In this document: positions 53,104 through 62,021 of the stretch, in pieces
Position numbering within the stretch: the stretch's first letter is position 1
Layout: every line of letters begins with the position of its first letter
DNA from: an uncultured Bacilli bacterium
Lineage (GTDB): Bacteria; Bacillota_I; Bacilli_A; RF39; UBA660
Direction: 5' to 3'
DNA: 64,000 bases
Assembly (NCBI GenBank): GCA_934098375.1
Contig: CAKOOC010000003.1
Location: 21,524 to 85,523, forward strand
Program-made: the position numbers and the translations under genes
The notes under the pieces: generated by a model
What the model was told of the DNA's origin: nothing
What the model saw: only the letters and a program-made list of their open reading frames with translations
The model's database searches: none

Positions 53104-55968
53104 TCAAATTTCCTTAATCTTTTCAAGTTTTAAAACTACTATCTGATACTTATCAAGTCTTTTTTCTACATGACCCGCAATTTTTAATAAATCGCCATCT
53201 TTTATTATATTGGCATAATTTATCCGGTTAGGAAAAATTGTATAGTCCATTGTTCCTGTTTCATCAGAAATTCTTAAAAAAGCCATGGAGTCTCCCTTTT
53301 TAGTTTTAATCATTCTTACTGATTCAAGTAAACCAACTGTTACCACATTTTTATCAAAGTAATTATTTATGTCTTTTATTTTCGGACATTTAAACTTACT
53401 AGCCGGATGATTACTTATATAAAAACCGTATAAATCTAATTCTTTTTGCATTAATACATTACTAGGATATTCTTCCTTTTTAATTAACTCTGGTTTATTA
53501 ACTAATGATTCATCTAAACCACTAATAAGTTCCGCATATAAAATGGCTGGCTTGATATTATCAACTAAAGTTGCTCTTGTTTCCCCAAAAGAATCAAAAG
53601 CTCCTGCCATAATTAAATTTTCTATTGTCTTTTCATTAATTCCCTTATTATATATACGTGCTGCAAAATCAAAGAAATCTTTAAATGGCACACTTCCTCT
53701 TGCAAGAACTATTTCATTAGAAATCGCTTCTCCTACATTTTTAATAAATGATAAAGGCATTACAATTCCCTCATTAATATAATAATCATTTCTACTAATA
53801 TTAACATCTGGTTTAATTATTTTAATATTTACCATTTTAGCTTCATCAATATATTCTTTCGTCTTAATGCTAGATCCTTTATTAATATTAAGTAAATAAT
53901 TATAAAAATATAAAGGATATCTTACTTTTAAATACATCATTTGATACGCTACTAACGCATACGCCACCGAATGTGACTTATTAAAGCCATAATTAGCAAA
54001 CTTCATTATATAATCATATATTCTTGTTGCGTCTGTTTCTTCATATCCATTCTTTTTAGCTCTAATAATAAACTTTTCTTTTTCTTCTTTAATGACGCTT
54101 TCTTTCTTTTTAGATATTGCCCTTCTAATTATATCTGCTTCTGCTGTTGTATATGATGCAATAATCATAAAAATTTGCATAATCTGCTCTTGATAAACAA
54201 TAATACCATAAGTTTCTTTTAAAACTGGCTCTAAACTAGGAACAATATAATCTACTTTTAATTTTCCTTCTTTTCTTTTAATAAAGGTATCTATATTTTC
54301 CATTGGTCCCGGTCTATATAAAGCTACCGCTACTACTAAATCATTAAAAGAACTAGGTTTTAATTTTCTTAAAAAGTTTTTCATTCCTTCTACTTCAAAT
54401 TGAAAAATACCAGTGGTATTTCCAAAAGAAAACCTTTTTAATACTTCTTCATCATCTAAAGGAATTTCATTAATATTAACATTTCCTATTTCATTTAAAA
54501 TATTAGCCATTGTTGTTAAATTCTTTATTGCTAAAAAATCCATCTTTAAAAGACCTAAATCTTCTAAATAATTCATTGTAAAACCTGTTAAGTATGAATC
54601 GCCACTTTTAATTATTGGAATAACTTCATCTAATCTTTCCCGGCAAATAATAATTCCCGCCGCATGAGTACTAATATGTTTTTTTAAGCCTTCCAATTTT
54701 AAAGCATCATAATAAACCTCTTTTATATCTTTATGACTATTAAGTATTTTAACAACTTCATTAGTTAAATTATCTCTTAAACTTTTTTTAGCATCAATTA
54801 AATTACTTATTAAAGAAATATCAACATTTAAAATTTTGGAAACCGAAAGTAATACTTGTTTAGATGCTAACGTTCCATAAGTCATAATTGGCATTACATT
54901 TAAATTACCATATCTTTTTTTGACATACTCTATAACGTCCCCTCTTTTACTTGCATCAAAATCAATATCAATATCAGGCATTGTTACTCTTTCCGGATTT
55001 AAAAATCTCTCAAAAAGCAAATTATATTTTAAAGGGTCAATATTAGTAATTCCTAAAGTGTAAGTAACCAAAGAACCTGCCGATGAGCCTCTTCCTGGAC
55101 CTACATAAATATTATTCTTTTTACTATATTTAACATAATCATAAACTATTAAAAAATAATCAACAAAATTCATTTTTTTAATCACGGATAGTTCATACAT
55201 TAAACGTTTTTTATAATCATCACTTACATTACCATTTAGCCTTTTACTTAATCCTTTAATCGCTAAAGCCTCTAAAAAAGCATAACTATTTTCATGTTTT
55301 TCATCATAATGAGGAATTAAATCATTTCTTTTAGTTAAAAATAAACTATCTATTTCCTTAATAAAAGTATCATTTTCAAAAGTACTTTTTAAATAAAATT
55401 CACTATAATCCTTACTAGTATACTCACTACTACTTACATTATCTTTTATCATCTGTAAATAATTAATATATTTTGTATCATAACTATTAATTGCTAATGC
55501 TAAATTAAAATAAACTAGTTTACTTGTCATAATTAAAGCATTTCTTTTTTCTTCTTCATTCGCATAACCTATATATATATTATCGGTAATATTTTTAAGG
55601 CTTTCATAAATATCTCTATCTTTATATAAAATTACAACTACTAAATCATTTATATATTTTTTAAGTTCATCTATAATAAGCTCATTATCAAGTAAATAAG
55701 TATTTAATTTAAATAAAGATTTTAAACCTTTATTATTTTTAGCATATAAATATATTAGTCTATCATTAAACTTAACTTCCAAAGATACAAGTGGTTTTAT
55801 ATTCTCATTTTTACAAAGAGATAAAAATTCTGCTGTCATGCATAAATTATCATCACATACACCTAAAACGGTTATTTTATTATTTACCGCATAATTAACT
55901 AAATCTGCAAGTTTTATTAAACTAGATAAAATACTATAATCAGTTTTAATACTTATACAAGATTTCAT
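53104..55968 (-). CDS. dnaE: DNA polymerase III alpha subunit, DnaE type
   Basis: 954 residues, shorter than B. subtilis DnaE (about 1115). A divergent PHP domain (1-190) comes first, followed by the catalytic palm with MPDIDIDFD (about 335) and the VALYRPGPMENID finger motif, and a C-terminal OB domain (MRISDETGTMDYTIFPN). DnaE extends RNA primers on the lagging strand in Bacilli. Several PHP metal ligands look replaced, so it is probably not a nuclease. Start preceded by GGAGG. Confidence 0.95.
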   Translation of the reverse strand: MKSCISIKTDYSILSSLIKLADLVNYAVNNKITVLGVCDDNLCMTAEFLSLCKNENIKPLVSLEVKFNDRLIYLYAKNNKGLKSLFKLNTYLLDNELIIDELKKYINDLVVVILYKDRDIYESLKNITDNIYIGYANEEEKRNALIMTSKLVYFNLALAINSYDTKYINYLQMIKDNVSSSEYTSKDYSEFYLKSTFENDTFIKEIDSLFLTKRNDLIPHYDEKHENSYAFLEALAIKGLSKRLNGNVSDDYKKRLMYELSVIKKMNFVDYFLIVYDYVKYSKKNNIYVGPGRGSSAGSLVTYTLGITNIDPLKYNLLFERFLNPERVTMPDIDIDFDASKRGDVIEYVKKRYGNLNVMPIMTYGTLASKQVLLSVSKILNVDISLISNLIDAKKSLRDNLTNEVVKILNSHKDIKEVYYDALKLEGLKKHISTHAAGIIICRERLDEVIPIIKSGDSYLTGFTMNYLEDLGLLKMDFLAIKNLTTMANILNEIGNVNINEIPLDDEEVLKRFSFGNTTGIFQFEVEGMKNFLRKLKPSSFNDLVVAVALYRPGPMENIDTFIKRKEGKLKVDYIVPSLEPVLKETYGIIVYQEQIMQIFMIIASYTTAEADIIRRAISKKKESVIKEEKEKFIIRAKKNGYEETDATRIYDYIMKFANYGFNKSHSVAYALVAYQMMYLKVRYPLYFYNYLLNINKGSSIKTKEYIDEAKMVNIKIIKPDVNISRNDYYINEGIVMPLSFIKNVGEAISNEIVLARGSVPFKDFFDFAARIYNKGINEKTIENLIMAGAFDSFGETRATLVDNIKPAILYAELISGLDESLVNKPELIKKEEYPSNVLMQKELDLYGFYISNHPASKFKCPKIKDINNYFDKNVVTVGLLESVRMIKTKKGDSMAFLRISDETGTMDYTIFPNRINYANIIKDGDLLKIAGHVEKRLDKYQIVVLKLEKIKEI

Positions 55969-56070
55969 AATTATGCCTCCTTAAAAAAATTATAACATAG
56001 TTTTCTTATATTTCTTTATAAAATATCTTTTATTTACCTAATAAAAACTTCGCAACAAAGCGGTTATTTC

Positions 56071-56100
56071 TTGACTTTGCCCTCTTTTCTATGGTAAAAT
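56071..56100 (+). promoter_or_regulatory. Promoter of rpmB
   Basis: TTGACT at 56071-56076, 18-base spacer, TAAAAT at 56095-56100. Confidence 0.65.
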
Positions 56101-56131
56101 CTATAAAGATTTTAATTAAGGAGGAAAAAAC

Positions 56132-56299
56132 ATGGCTAAAAAATTATCAAGCAAAAAACCTTTATCAATAAAACTAAGTTCTCATGCTAATAACAAAACA
56201 AATAGTAAACAAAATCCTAACTTACAAACTTATAAAATTAATGGAGTTAAAGTTAGATTAACTGCTAGAGAAGCTAGAACCTTAAAAAAAGCAAATTAA
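56132..56299 (+). CDS. rpmB: Ribosomal protein bL28, shortened
   Basis: 55 residues after a strong AAGGAGG. It has SSHANNKTNSKQNPNLQ (compare the family SHANNKTKRxxxPNLQ) and a terminal VRLTAREARTLKKAN matching the family VRVSAKALRTLKK. The N-terminal zinc-type Cys and the GKKPxxGN motif are reduced to KKPLSIKL. It has its own promoter and terminator. No other bL28 candidate is visible in the window. Confidence 0.85.
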   Translation: MAKKLSSKKPLSIKLSSHANNKTNSKQNPNLQTYKINGVKVRLTAREARTLKKAN

Positions 56300-56300
56300 A

Positions 56301-56318
56301 AGAAGCAAGTGCTTCTTT
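56301..56318. terminator. Bidirectional terminator between rpmB and the HerA-like gene
   Basis: AGAAGC/GCTTCT stem with T-runs on both sides; serves the plus-strand rpmB and the converging ATPase gene. Confidence 0.7.
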
Positions 56319-58073
56319 TTATTTGTACCAAGAACTAACTATATCTGCACTAGTTGATTTAGGCATTGGATCTGGTAAATCTAATTTAACAATTAATGGT
56401 AATTTAAATGCTGAACCAAAAGCCATACAAGTTCCCGAATTTAAATTTTTAATTTGTTCAATTGTTTCAAATGAAACATTACTTGTAATACTATTAATTA
56501 TTTTTATATCCTCTGGATGAAACATTTTAAATATTAAGAAATTTTGACATTGTGATAATGCGGTTACTGATAATTCACTAGGTCTTTGTGTAATTAATCC
56601 TAAAATAACGCCATATTTTCTTCCTTCTTTAGTGATTCTATCAAAAATATTATATCCTAAAATATTTATATCGTTATCATTTTGCACATATCTATGGGCT
56701 TCTTCTAAAATAATATGAATAGGATAACTTGCCCTTTCATCTAAATTAGTTGCATATTCAAAAAACATTCTTGCATATATTTTAGTTAAAATTTTCGCTG
56801 TCCTATCATCAATATAATTTAAATTCATATTTATTATTTGATATTTATGATTATAATCTTCAAATAAATTTTTAATATATTCATTTTTTGAAACCCTATT
56901 TACAGTTGTACTAAAAAATTCTTTTAAATCACTATTGATTATTTGATGTAATCTAACCTTTAATGAATTATATTCTTCAAAAGCTTTATCACTATTAAAA
57001 GTACCCTCACTAATTAAAGCAAACTCAAAAGCATTATATAAATCTTCTAAATCATAAATCGTAAGCATATTAGGTTTAAAGTCATTTAAATCTAAATAAC
57101 TATAATTATTTAAATAATCTATTACTAATGATAAAGCACTTATTTTTCCTTGAGCATCAATATTAAGACATTGCTTAATAGTTCTTGTATACCCCGGTTC
57201 AACTATTGGTGCATTTATATTAATATCTGGTGTATTATATCTTGATAAAACCGCAATAACTTGATCTCTAATTTGCGTACCACTTTTTCCTGATGATAAA
57301 ATATCTAAAACACATGACGCAATAATACTATTTTTATATTTTTTACTAGTTTCATCTTCACCTTTAAATATATATACGTATTTTAAAGCCTTTTCAATAA
57401 TTGGTAATTGACTATTATTTGTTACATTTAAAAGCAAAGCTAAATCATCAACATCTAAAAAGTAAGCTGGTATTTGTAAAAGATTATTTTTTGATTTTAA
57501 ATCCGTAGTGTAGTACTTATATCCCATTCCATCGGTATTATTCATGTAACAAAAAGCTGTATTATATTCTCCATATACATCAAATAATACTATATGAGAA
57601 TTGTTTGGCGTTTCCATTCCTTCATAAAATATGTTCTGCATTATTCTAGCTACTCCGCAAGATTTACCACTACCAGAATTACCTACAATCGCAAAATGAT
57701 TAGAAAAAAAGGCATTTTTATTAGTTGTTACATTAAAGCCATCATAAATTACTGATTTACCAATATATAAATTTTGTTTATCATATAAATCTTGACTTCC
57801 TAAAAGTAATTCTGCTTCACTTTTGTATACTATTCTAGTTCCATTTTTACCATCTGGTTTTTTTATAACACCTGAATAAAATTTATCATTTACGATTTCT
57901 CCTACTAGTAAAATGCGAATTTCTTCTTCATTCATGCCAATTATTTCACCAACAACTTTTCTTTTGTCATCGGGAAAAACTACATGTAAATTTAAATAAT
58001 TGGTTTCTATTTTTTTACTATTATTTTCTAAAACTACTATATTATCTTTTATTTCTAATATTCTTCCAAACAT
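56319..58073 (-). CDS. HerA-like ATPase (DUF87 type)
   Basis: The start at 58073 is chosen after AGGTGATAGT; 584 residues. An N-terminal HAS-barrel-like beta domain (1-110) is followed by a FtsK-HerA ATPase with Walker A IVGNSGSGKS (about 145), Walker B HIILEEAHRY (about 460), and a terminal QRPSELSVTALSQC segment. HerA usually works with a nuclease such as NurA in end resection, or as a motor in defence systems. No partner nuclease is adjacent. A solitary role in DNA processing is most likely. Confidence 0.85.
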   Translation of the reverse strand: MFGRILEIKDNIVVLENNSKKIETNYLNLHVVFPDDKRKVVGEIIGMNEEEIRILLVGEIVNDKFYSGVIKKPDGKNGTRIVYKSEAELLLGSQDLYDKQNLYIGKSVIYDGFNVTTNKNAFFSNHFAIVGNSGSGKSCGVARIMQNIFYEGMETPNNSHIVLFDVYGEYNTAFCYMNNTDGMGYKYYTTDLKSKNNLLQIPAYFLDVDDLALLLNVTNNSQLPIIEKALKYVYIFKGEDETSKKYKNSIIASCVLDILSSGKSGTQIRDQVIAVLSRYNTPDININAPIVEPGYTRTIKQCLNIDAQGKISALSLVIDYLNNYSYLDLNDFKPNMLTIYDLEDLYNAFEFALISEGTFNSDKAFEEYNSLKVRLHQIINSDLKEFFSTTVNRVSKNEYIKNLFEDYNHKYQIINMNLNYIDDRTAKILTKIYARMFFEYATNLDERASYPIHIILEEAHRYVQNDNDINILGYNIFDRITKEGRKYGVILGLITQRPSELSVTALSQCQNFLIFKMFHPEDIKIINSITSNVSFETIEQIKNLNSGTCMAFGSAFKLPLIVKLDLPDPMPKSTSADIVSSWYK

Positions 58074-58119
58074 ACTATCACCTATTATAGTAAATTTTAT
58101 CATATTTAAATCACAAAAA

Positions 58120-58136
58120 AAAGAGGTTACCCTCTT
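58120..58136 (-). terminator. Terminator after the 37-residue YjcZ-like gene
   Basis: AGAGG/CCTCT hairpin with GTAA loop at the stop codon, followed by eight T on the minus strand. Confidence 0.65.
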
Positions 58137-58248
58137 AATATATTACAGCGCCAAGAATAATTGCTAGTAAAATAAACAGTACTAATACAATAAAGGCATT
58201 ACTAGCAAATCCTTGATTATTATTATTATTTTTATGTTTATCGCACAT
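58135..58248 (-). CDS. Tiny YjcZ-like membrane protein
   Basis: 37 residues: MCDKHKNNNNNQGFAS followed by a NAFIVLVLFILLAIILGAVIY membrane segment. The hydrophobic FIVLVLFILL core and Asn/Gly lead match the YjcZ family. The gene is too short for most predictions but has a GGAGG site. It pairs with a similar gene 16 bases upstream, so both are cotranscribed. Confidence 0.75.
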   Translation of the reverse strand: MCDKHKNNNNNQGFASNAFIVLVLFILLAIILGAVIY

Positions 58249-58263
58249 AGTTAACCTCCTTTA

Positions 58264-58368
58264 CTAGATAACAGCAGCTCCAACTATAATTACTAAAAGA
58301 ATAAATAATACTAAAATAAATGCAGCTCCACTTACACCAATATTATTATTATTACAGCAAGCGTTCAT
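58264..58368 (-). CDS. Tiny YjcZ-like membrane protein
   Basis: 34 residues: MNACCNNNNIGVSGAA followed by a FILVLFILLVIIVGAAVI membrane segment. Strong AGGAGG site. It is a close relative of the downstream 37-residue protein and of the 67-residue gene at 37.4 kb (all share the FILLVII core and a Cys/Asn leader). Function unknown; YjcZ relatives are found in spores. Confidence 0.75.
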   Translation of the reverse strand: MNACCNNNNIGVSGAAFILVLFILLVIIVGAAVI

Positions 58369-58425
58369 AATCTCCCTCCTTTTCATATCTCATTTTATTG
58401 TATACAAATAGGCGCTATTGTGTTC

Positions 58426-58454
58426 TTGTAATTTAAGTTTATAGTTGCTATAAT
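58426..58454 (+). promoter_or_regulatory. Promoter of the PrsA-like gene
   Basis: TTGTAA at 58426-58431, 17-base spacer, perfect TATAAT at 58449-58454. Confidence 0.7.
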
Positions 58455-58470
58455 ATTTACTGGAGGGAAT

Positions 58471-59490
58471 ATGAAAAAGAAAATATTAATCGCTTTACTT
58501 ATTTTAGGTTTTGCAAGTGGTTGTGGTAAAGTTCCTACTCTTTCTAACGGTGAAGAAGCAGTAGTTTCTTTTACTAATAAAGAAAATGGAATTAGTGCTA
58601 CAGATTTATATAATAAGATAAAGACAAATTATGCACTTTCTTCTTTAATCGATATGATTGATACTAAAATTCTTTTAGATAAATATCCAGATGATGAAAA
58701 AAATGCAGACAAATATGTTGACAATGAACTTACTAATATTAAAAAGTATTATGTAGATGATAAAGGTAAATATAGCGAAGAAAAATTACTAAGTGCCCTA
58801 TCTTCATACTATGGAATTAACTCTATTGATGAATTTAAAACTATGTTAAATTTAAGTTATTATCGCCAAAAAGCTGTTGATGACTATATAGCTAACAGTA
58901 TCACTGATAAAGATATTAAAAACTATTATGACAAAGAAGCAGTTGGTGATATCTCTTGCTCACACATTTTAATTACTCCAGATGTTAAAGATAGCATGAC
59001 TGATGATGAAAAGAAAGCTGCTGAAGAAAAAGCTTTAAATACTGCTAAAGAAATTATCAAAAAGTTAGATAATGGTGAAGATTTTAGTACACTTGCTAAA
59101 GAATATTCACAAGATGATACTAATAAAGATAAAGGCGGCGATTTAGGCTATTTTAATAAAGGAAAAATGGTTTCTGAATTTGAAACTGCTGCTTACAAAT
59201 TAAAATTAAATAAATACACTAAAGAACCAGTTAAAACTAAATTTGGATATCATATTATTTTAAAAACTGGTGAAAAAGAAAAAGAATCTTTAGATAAATT
59301 AAAAGATAGTATTAAAAAAACACTTGCAACTGAAAAGAAAAATAATGATAAAGCCTTACAAATTAATGCTTTAGTTGAACTAAGAAAAGAATATGGCATG
59401 AAAATTGAAGATGATGAATTAAGTAAACAATATCAAACTTACATTTCTAATCAATTATTACAAGCTCAAACAAGTACAAGTTCAAATTAA
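58471..59490 (+). CDS. prsA: PrsA-like peptidyl-prolyl isomerase lipoprotein
   Basis: 339 residues with lipobox ASGC (Cys18). An N-terminal helical chaperone-like part surrounds a parvulin domain (about 160-265) with ISCSHILI, GGDLGYFNKGKMV and FGYHIILKTGEK motifs. PrsA helps exported proteins fold outside the membrane. That may matter for the many secreted proteins seen in this window. Own promoter, GGAGGG ribosome site, and terminator; the only sizable plus-strand gene in its area. Confidence 0.95.
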   Translation: MKKKILIALLILGFASGCGKVPTLSNGEEAVVSFTNKENGISATDLYNKIKTNYALSSLIDMIDTKILLDKYPDDEKNADKYVDNELTNIKKYYVDDKGKYSEEKLLSALSSYYGINSIDEFKTMLNLSYYRQKAVDDYIANSITDKDIKNYYDKEAVGDISCSHILITPDVKDSMTDDEKKAAEEKALNTAKEIIKKLDNGEDFSTLAKEYSQDDTNKDKGGDLGYFNKGKMVSEFETAAYKLKLNKYTKEPVKTKFGYHIILKTGEKEKESLDKLKDSIKKTLATEKKNNDKALQINALVELRKEYGMKIEDDELSKQYQTYISNQLLQAQTSTSSN

Positions 59491-59500
59491 AAAATAAAAA

Positions 59501-59527
59501 AATATCACAAATAATTAATGTGATATT
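59501..59527. terminator. Bidirectional terminator after prsA
   Basis: Perfect 9-bp stem AATATCACA/TGTGATATT, T-run on plus and A-run on the other side, between converging genes. Confidence 0.75.
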
Positions 59528-59528
59528 T

Positions 59529-59825
59529 TTATTTTTCTTTCGTTTTTATTGCAAATTTATTAATCTCTTGCATTTTATATCTATTCATTTTTATTAAAAC
59601 CCATAAACATGCGGCAAATAAAAATCCATCTAGTAAAATATTTGCTAGTCCATTTTTATAAGTTAAATCAAACCCTAAAGCAAATATACCAAATATCATT
59701 CCAAATAATGATAAATTAAACATTTTATTTGCTTTTTTATATATTAGACACTCATTAGAATTTAAAAACTTTTCCTTTATTTCCTTTTTTCTATCCGCAT
59801 CTAATCTACTATAATAATTCTTCAT
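59529..59825 (-). CDS. Small two-helix membrane protein
   Basis: 98 residues with a charged N-terminus (SRLDADRKKEIKEKF) and two membrane helices (about 34-52 and 60-78). No family recognised. Its start lies inside the recX frame (17-base overlap), so the two are coupled. Confidence 0.65.
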   Translation of the reverse strand: MKNYYSRLDADRKKEIKEKFLNSNECLIYKKANKMFNLSLFGMIFGIFALGFDLTYKNGLANILLDGFLFAACLWVLIKMNRYKMQEINKFAIKTKEK

Positions 59826-60570
59826 TTAACACCTCATTAATTTCGCTTATATTATACCCTTTTTTATAAAGTTTGTCTTTAATAAAATATTTAAGTTTAT
59901 CCTTTTCATATTTTTTACTATATTTATTAATTAAAAGAATAGTATCTTTTTTTATAATATCCCTATCATTATTTTGTAAGCTTTCTAAATAATCAATAAA
60001 TAAATCTTTTGGATATCCCAAATTGATTAAATAATTATTCATCTTTTGCTTAAACATATAATCACTTAACTGATGGTTCATCTTATATTTTTTCTCTATT
60101 ATTTTTTGCCCTTTTTCTTTAAAATCTTTATCTAAATATGGCATTATTTCCTCATCTGAAAATCCTAAAATCATCAAATTATTTTTAATTCTTAAAGGTC
60201 CATCACTTTTAAAATTAAAACTATCATTTATATAACTTTTTATATATAATTTATGATCTAAATAACCATCTTTAGTAAGTTTTTTAATTGTATCATCAAT
60301 TATCTTTTTACTATAACCTTTTTTCTTTAAATAATCTTCTATTTCTTTTTCACATCTAAGTTTCTTATTAATATATTTTATACTTTGATAATAAGCATCC
60401 AAAGAATTATTATAATTAACTATTTCTTCTAATTTTTTATCATCTAGCTTTTTATTTACTAAAAGATTATATTTAACAATCACATCATCATATAATGAAA
60501 TAATGGTTTCATTACTTAAATAAATTTCATACAAATTTGTTTTTAACTTTTTAAACTTAACAATTTCCAT
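59809..60570 (-). CDS. recX: RecX, RecA regulator
   Basis: 253 residues composed of repeated three-helix units, including CEKEIEDYLKKKGYSKKIIDDTIKKL and LTKDGYLDHKLYIKSYIND, typical of RecX. An N-terminal extension (1-65) precedes the first repeat as in Firmicutes RecX. It modulates RecA filaments in the cytoplasm. The two-helix membrane gene follows with overlap. Confidence 0.9.
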   Translation of the reverse strand: MEIVKFKKLKTNLYEIYLSNETIISLYDDVIVKYNLLVNKKLDDKKLEEIVNYNNSLDAYYQSIKYINKKLRCEKEIEDYLKKKGYSKKIIDDTIKKLTKDGYLDHKLYIKSYINDSFNFKSDGPLRIKNNLMILGFSDEEIMPYLDKDFKEKGQKIIEKKYKMNHQLSDYMFKQKMNNYLINLGYPKDLFIDYLESLQNNDRDIIKKDTILLINKYSKKYEKDKLKYFIKDKLYKKGYNISEINEVLNEELL

Positions 60571-60609
60571 AACTAAATTATATGAAAAAACAAAAGAAAA
60601 AGCAAACTT

Positions 60610-60638
60610 AAAACCAAGAGACTCTTACTCTTGGTTTT
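60610..60638 (-). terminator. Terminator overlapping the end of the cohesin-like gene
   Basis: Perfect 11-bp stem AAAACCAAGAG/CTCTTGGTTTT that includes the stop codon, followed by TTTTAAG on the minus strand. Confidence 0.75.
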
Positions 60639-62010
60639 CATTATTATCTAAATTTTTATTTTTGTCTTTATTTTTATTTTTCTTCTTTTTTTGTTTTTCT
60701 TCTTGCTTTTCTTCTATTACTTCCTCTGCCAAAGCAGTTTTATTCATTAATTTAATTAATTTTTTACGGCTACTTGCTAATAAAATTACAATAAGTAAAA
60801 GTAATCCCAGTAATGCTCCTAAAGCATATGTAATCATCTTATATAAATTAGTTGCATCAACTAAATAATTATAATCATCCTCATTAAATAAACTTATAGT
60901 TTTATTAACAGAATCATAAACAAAAATGTTATCTTGACCAGTTGAAACATTTCTTCCCATCACCAAAAAGTCTTTACTATTTTCGCTAAGCTGATAACCA
61001 ATTGTTTCTACGCCATTTATTTTAATATTTCTCTTATTATAACCCTTTATCTTTACTTCTTTATTAGTTAAATAAATTGTTACGTCATTATTTTTTACTT
61101 CATTATATATAGTAACCAATTTTTTACTTGCATCATAAATATAAAAATTTTCTTCATTTTTACTATTTCTTAAATATATTAAAGTAATATTTAATTTTTC
61201 ATTTTGTAAGCAAGGTGCCTCTTCATCATTAAACTTAATTGTTGCCTTATTAAAATTAAGTGGCAAGTTTTCTGGTAACTTTCTTAAAATATTATAATTA
61301 TCTTGACCGAATTTATAATTTATAGGGTCTTTTTCTGGAACCGTAATATTTATCACATAAGTTTTAGAAGTTCCATTTTCGGCCGTAACTACTATTTTTG
61401 CTTGATTAGTTCCTTCTACAACATCCATCTTTCCCGTACCACTCATTTTAGCTTTACTATCTCTTGTTTTAGCGACAATATTAACACTTGTTGTATCTGG
61501 TTTTACTGTCACACTATATTCTAGTGTAGACTTATTAAATTCTGGACTTATAGTAAACCCCTCTACTCCTAAGGAAGCTAAATTATTATCCGATGAATAA
61601 TTAATTATCACTGGTTCTTTAATAGTTAAAGTTAAATTACTTTTGGTTGTCGTTATTGCACTTTCGCTATTCCAGTCCACTATTTTAGGATTATCAATGG
61701 TAATAGTTGCACTACCTACCGCTATTGCTTTAAATTTATAAGTATAACTTTTTGATGAATAAGTACCATCTCCATAACCAACTATTGAAGGGTCCCCACT
61801 TATTAATGATAACTTACTTTTATCATAAGATAAGCCATATTGCCAAGAACCAAGGGTATCTGTACTACTTACCTTTACCGTAACAGTGATAGTATTATTT
61901 AATGTTACCCTTGATGAAGACGCGGTTGCTTTAATAGAGCCACTTGCCGCCCAAACTGTTGTTGGTAACATTAATAATAATCCTACCAACATTATTATTT
62001 TATTTTTCAT
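60625..62010 (-). CDS. Membrane-anchored cohesin-like surface protein
   Basis: 461 residues. Signal peptide (1-22), a cohesin-like domain (about 25-130, with TITVTVKVSST and GSWQYGLSYDKSKLSLIS), a cadherin-like beta-sandwich (about 148-230, GTSKTYVINITV end), a further external domain, and a membrane helix (about 388-410) with a Lys/Glu-rich cytoplasmic tail. Cohesins bind dockerins, and the gene just upstream ends in a dockerin. It is likely a cell-surface receptor for that enzyme. Cohesin type cannot be fixed by eye. Confidence 0.75.
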   Translation of the reverse strand: MKNKIIMLVGLLLMLPTTVWAASGSIKATASSSRVTLNNTITVTVKVSSTDTLGSWQYGLSYDKSKLSLISGDPSIVGYGDGTYSSKSYTYKFKAIAVGSATITIDNPKIVDWNSESAITTTKSNLTLTIKEPVIINYSSDNNLASLGVEGFTISPEFNKSTLEYSVTVKPDTTSVNIVAKTRDSKAKMSGTGKMDVVEGTNQAKIVVTAENGTSKTYVINITVPEKDPINYKFGQDNYNILRKLPENLPLNFNKATIKFNDEEAPCLQNEKLNITLIYLRNSKNEENFYIYDASKKLVTIYNEVKNNDVTIYLTNKEVKIKGYNKRNIKINGVETIGYQLSENSKDFLVMGRNVSTGQDNIFVYDSVNKTISLFNEDDYNYLVDATNLYKMITYALGALLGLLLLIVILLASSRKKLIKLMNKTALAEEVIEEKQEEKQKKKKNKNKDKNKNLDNNENQE

Positions 62011-62021
62011 AATTCCTCCTT

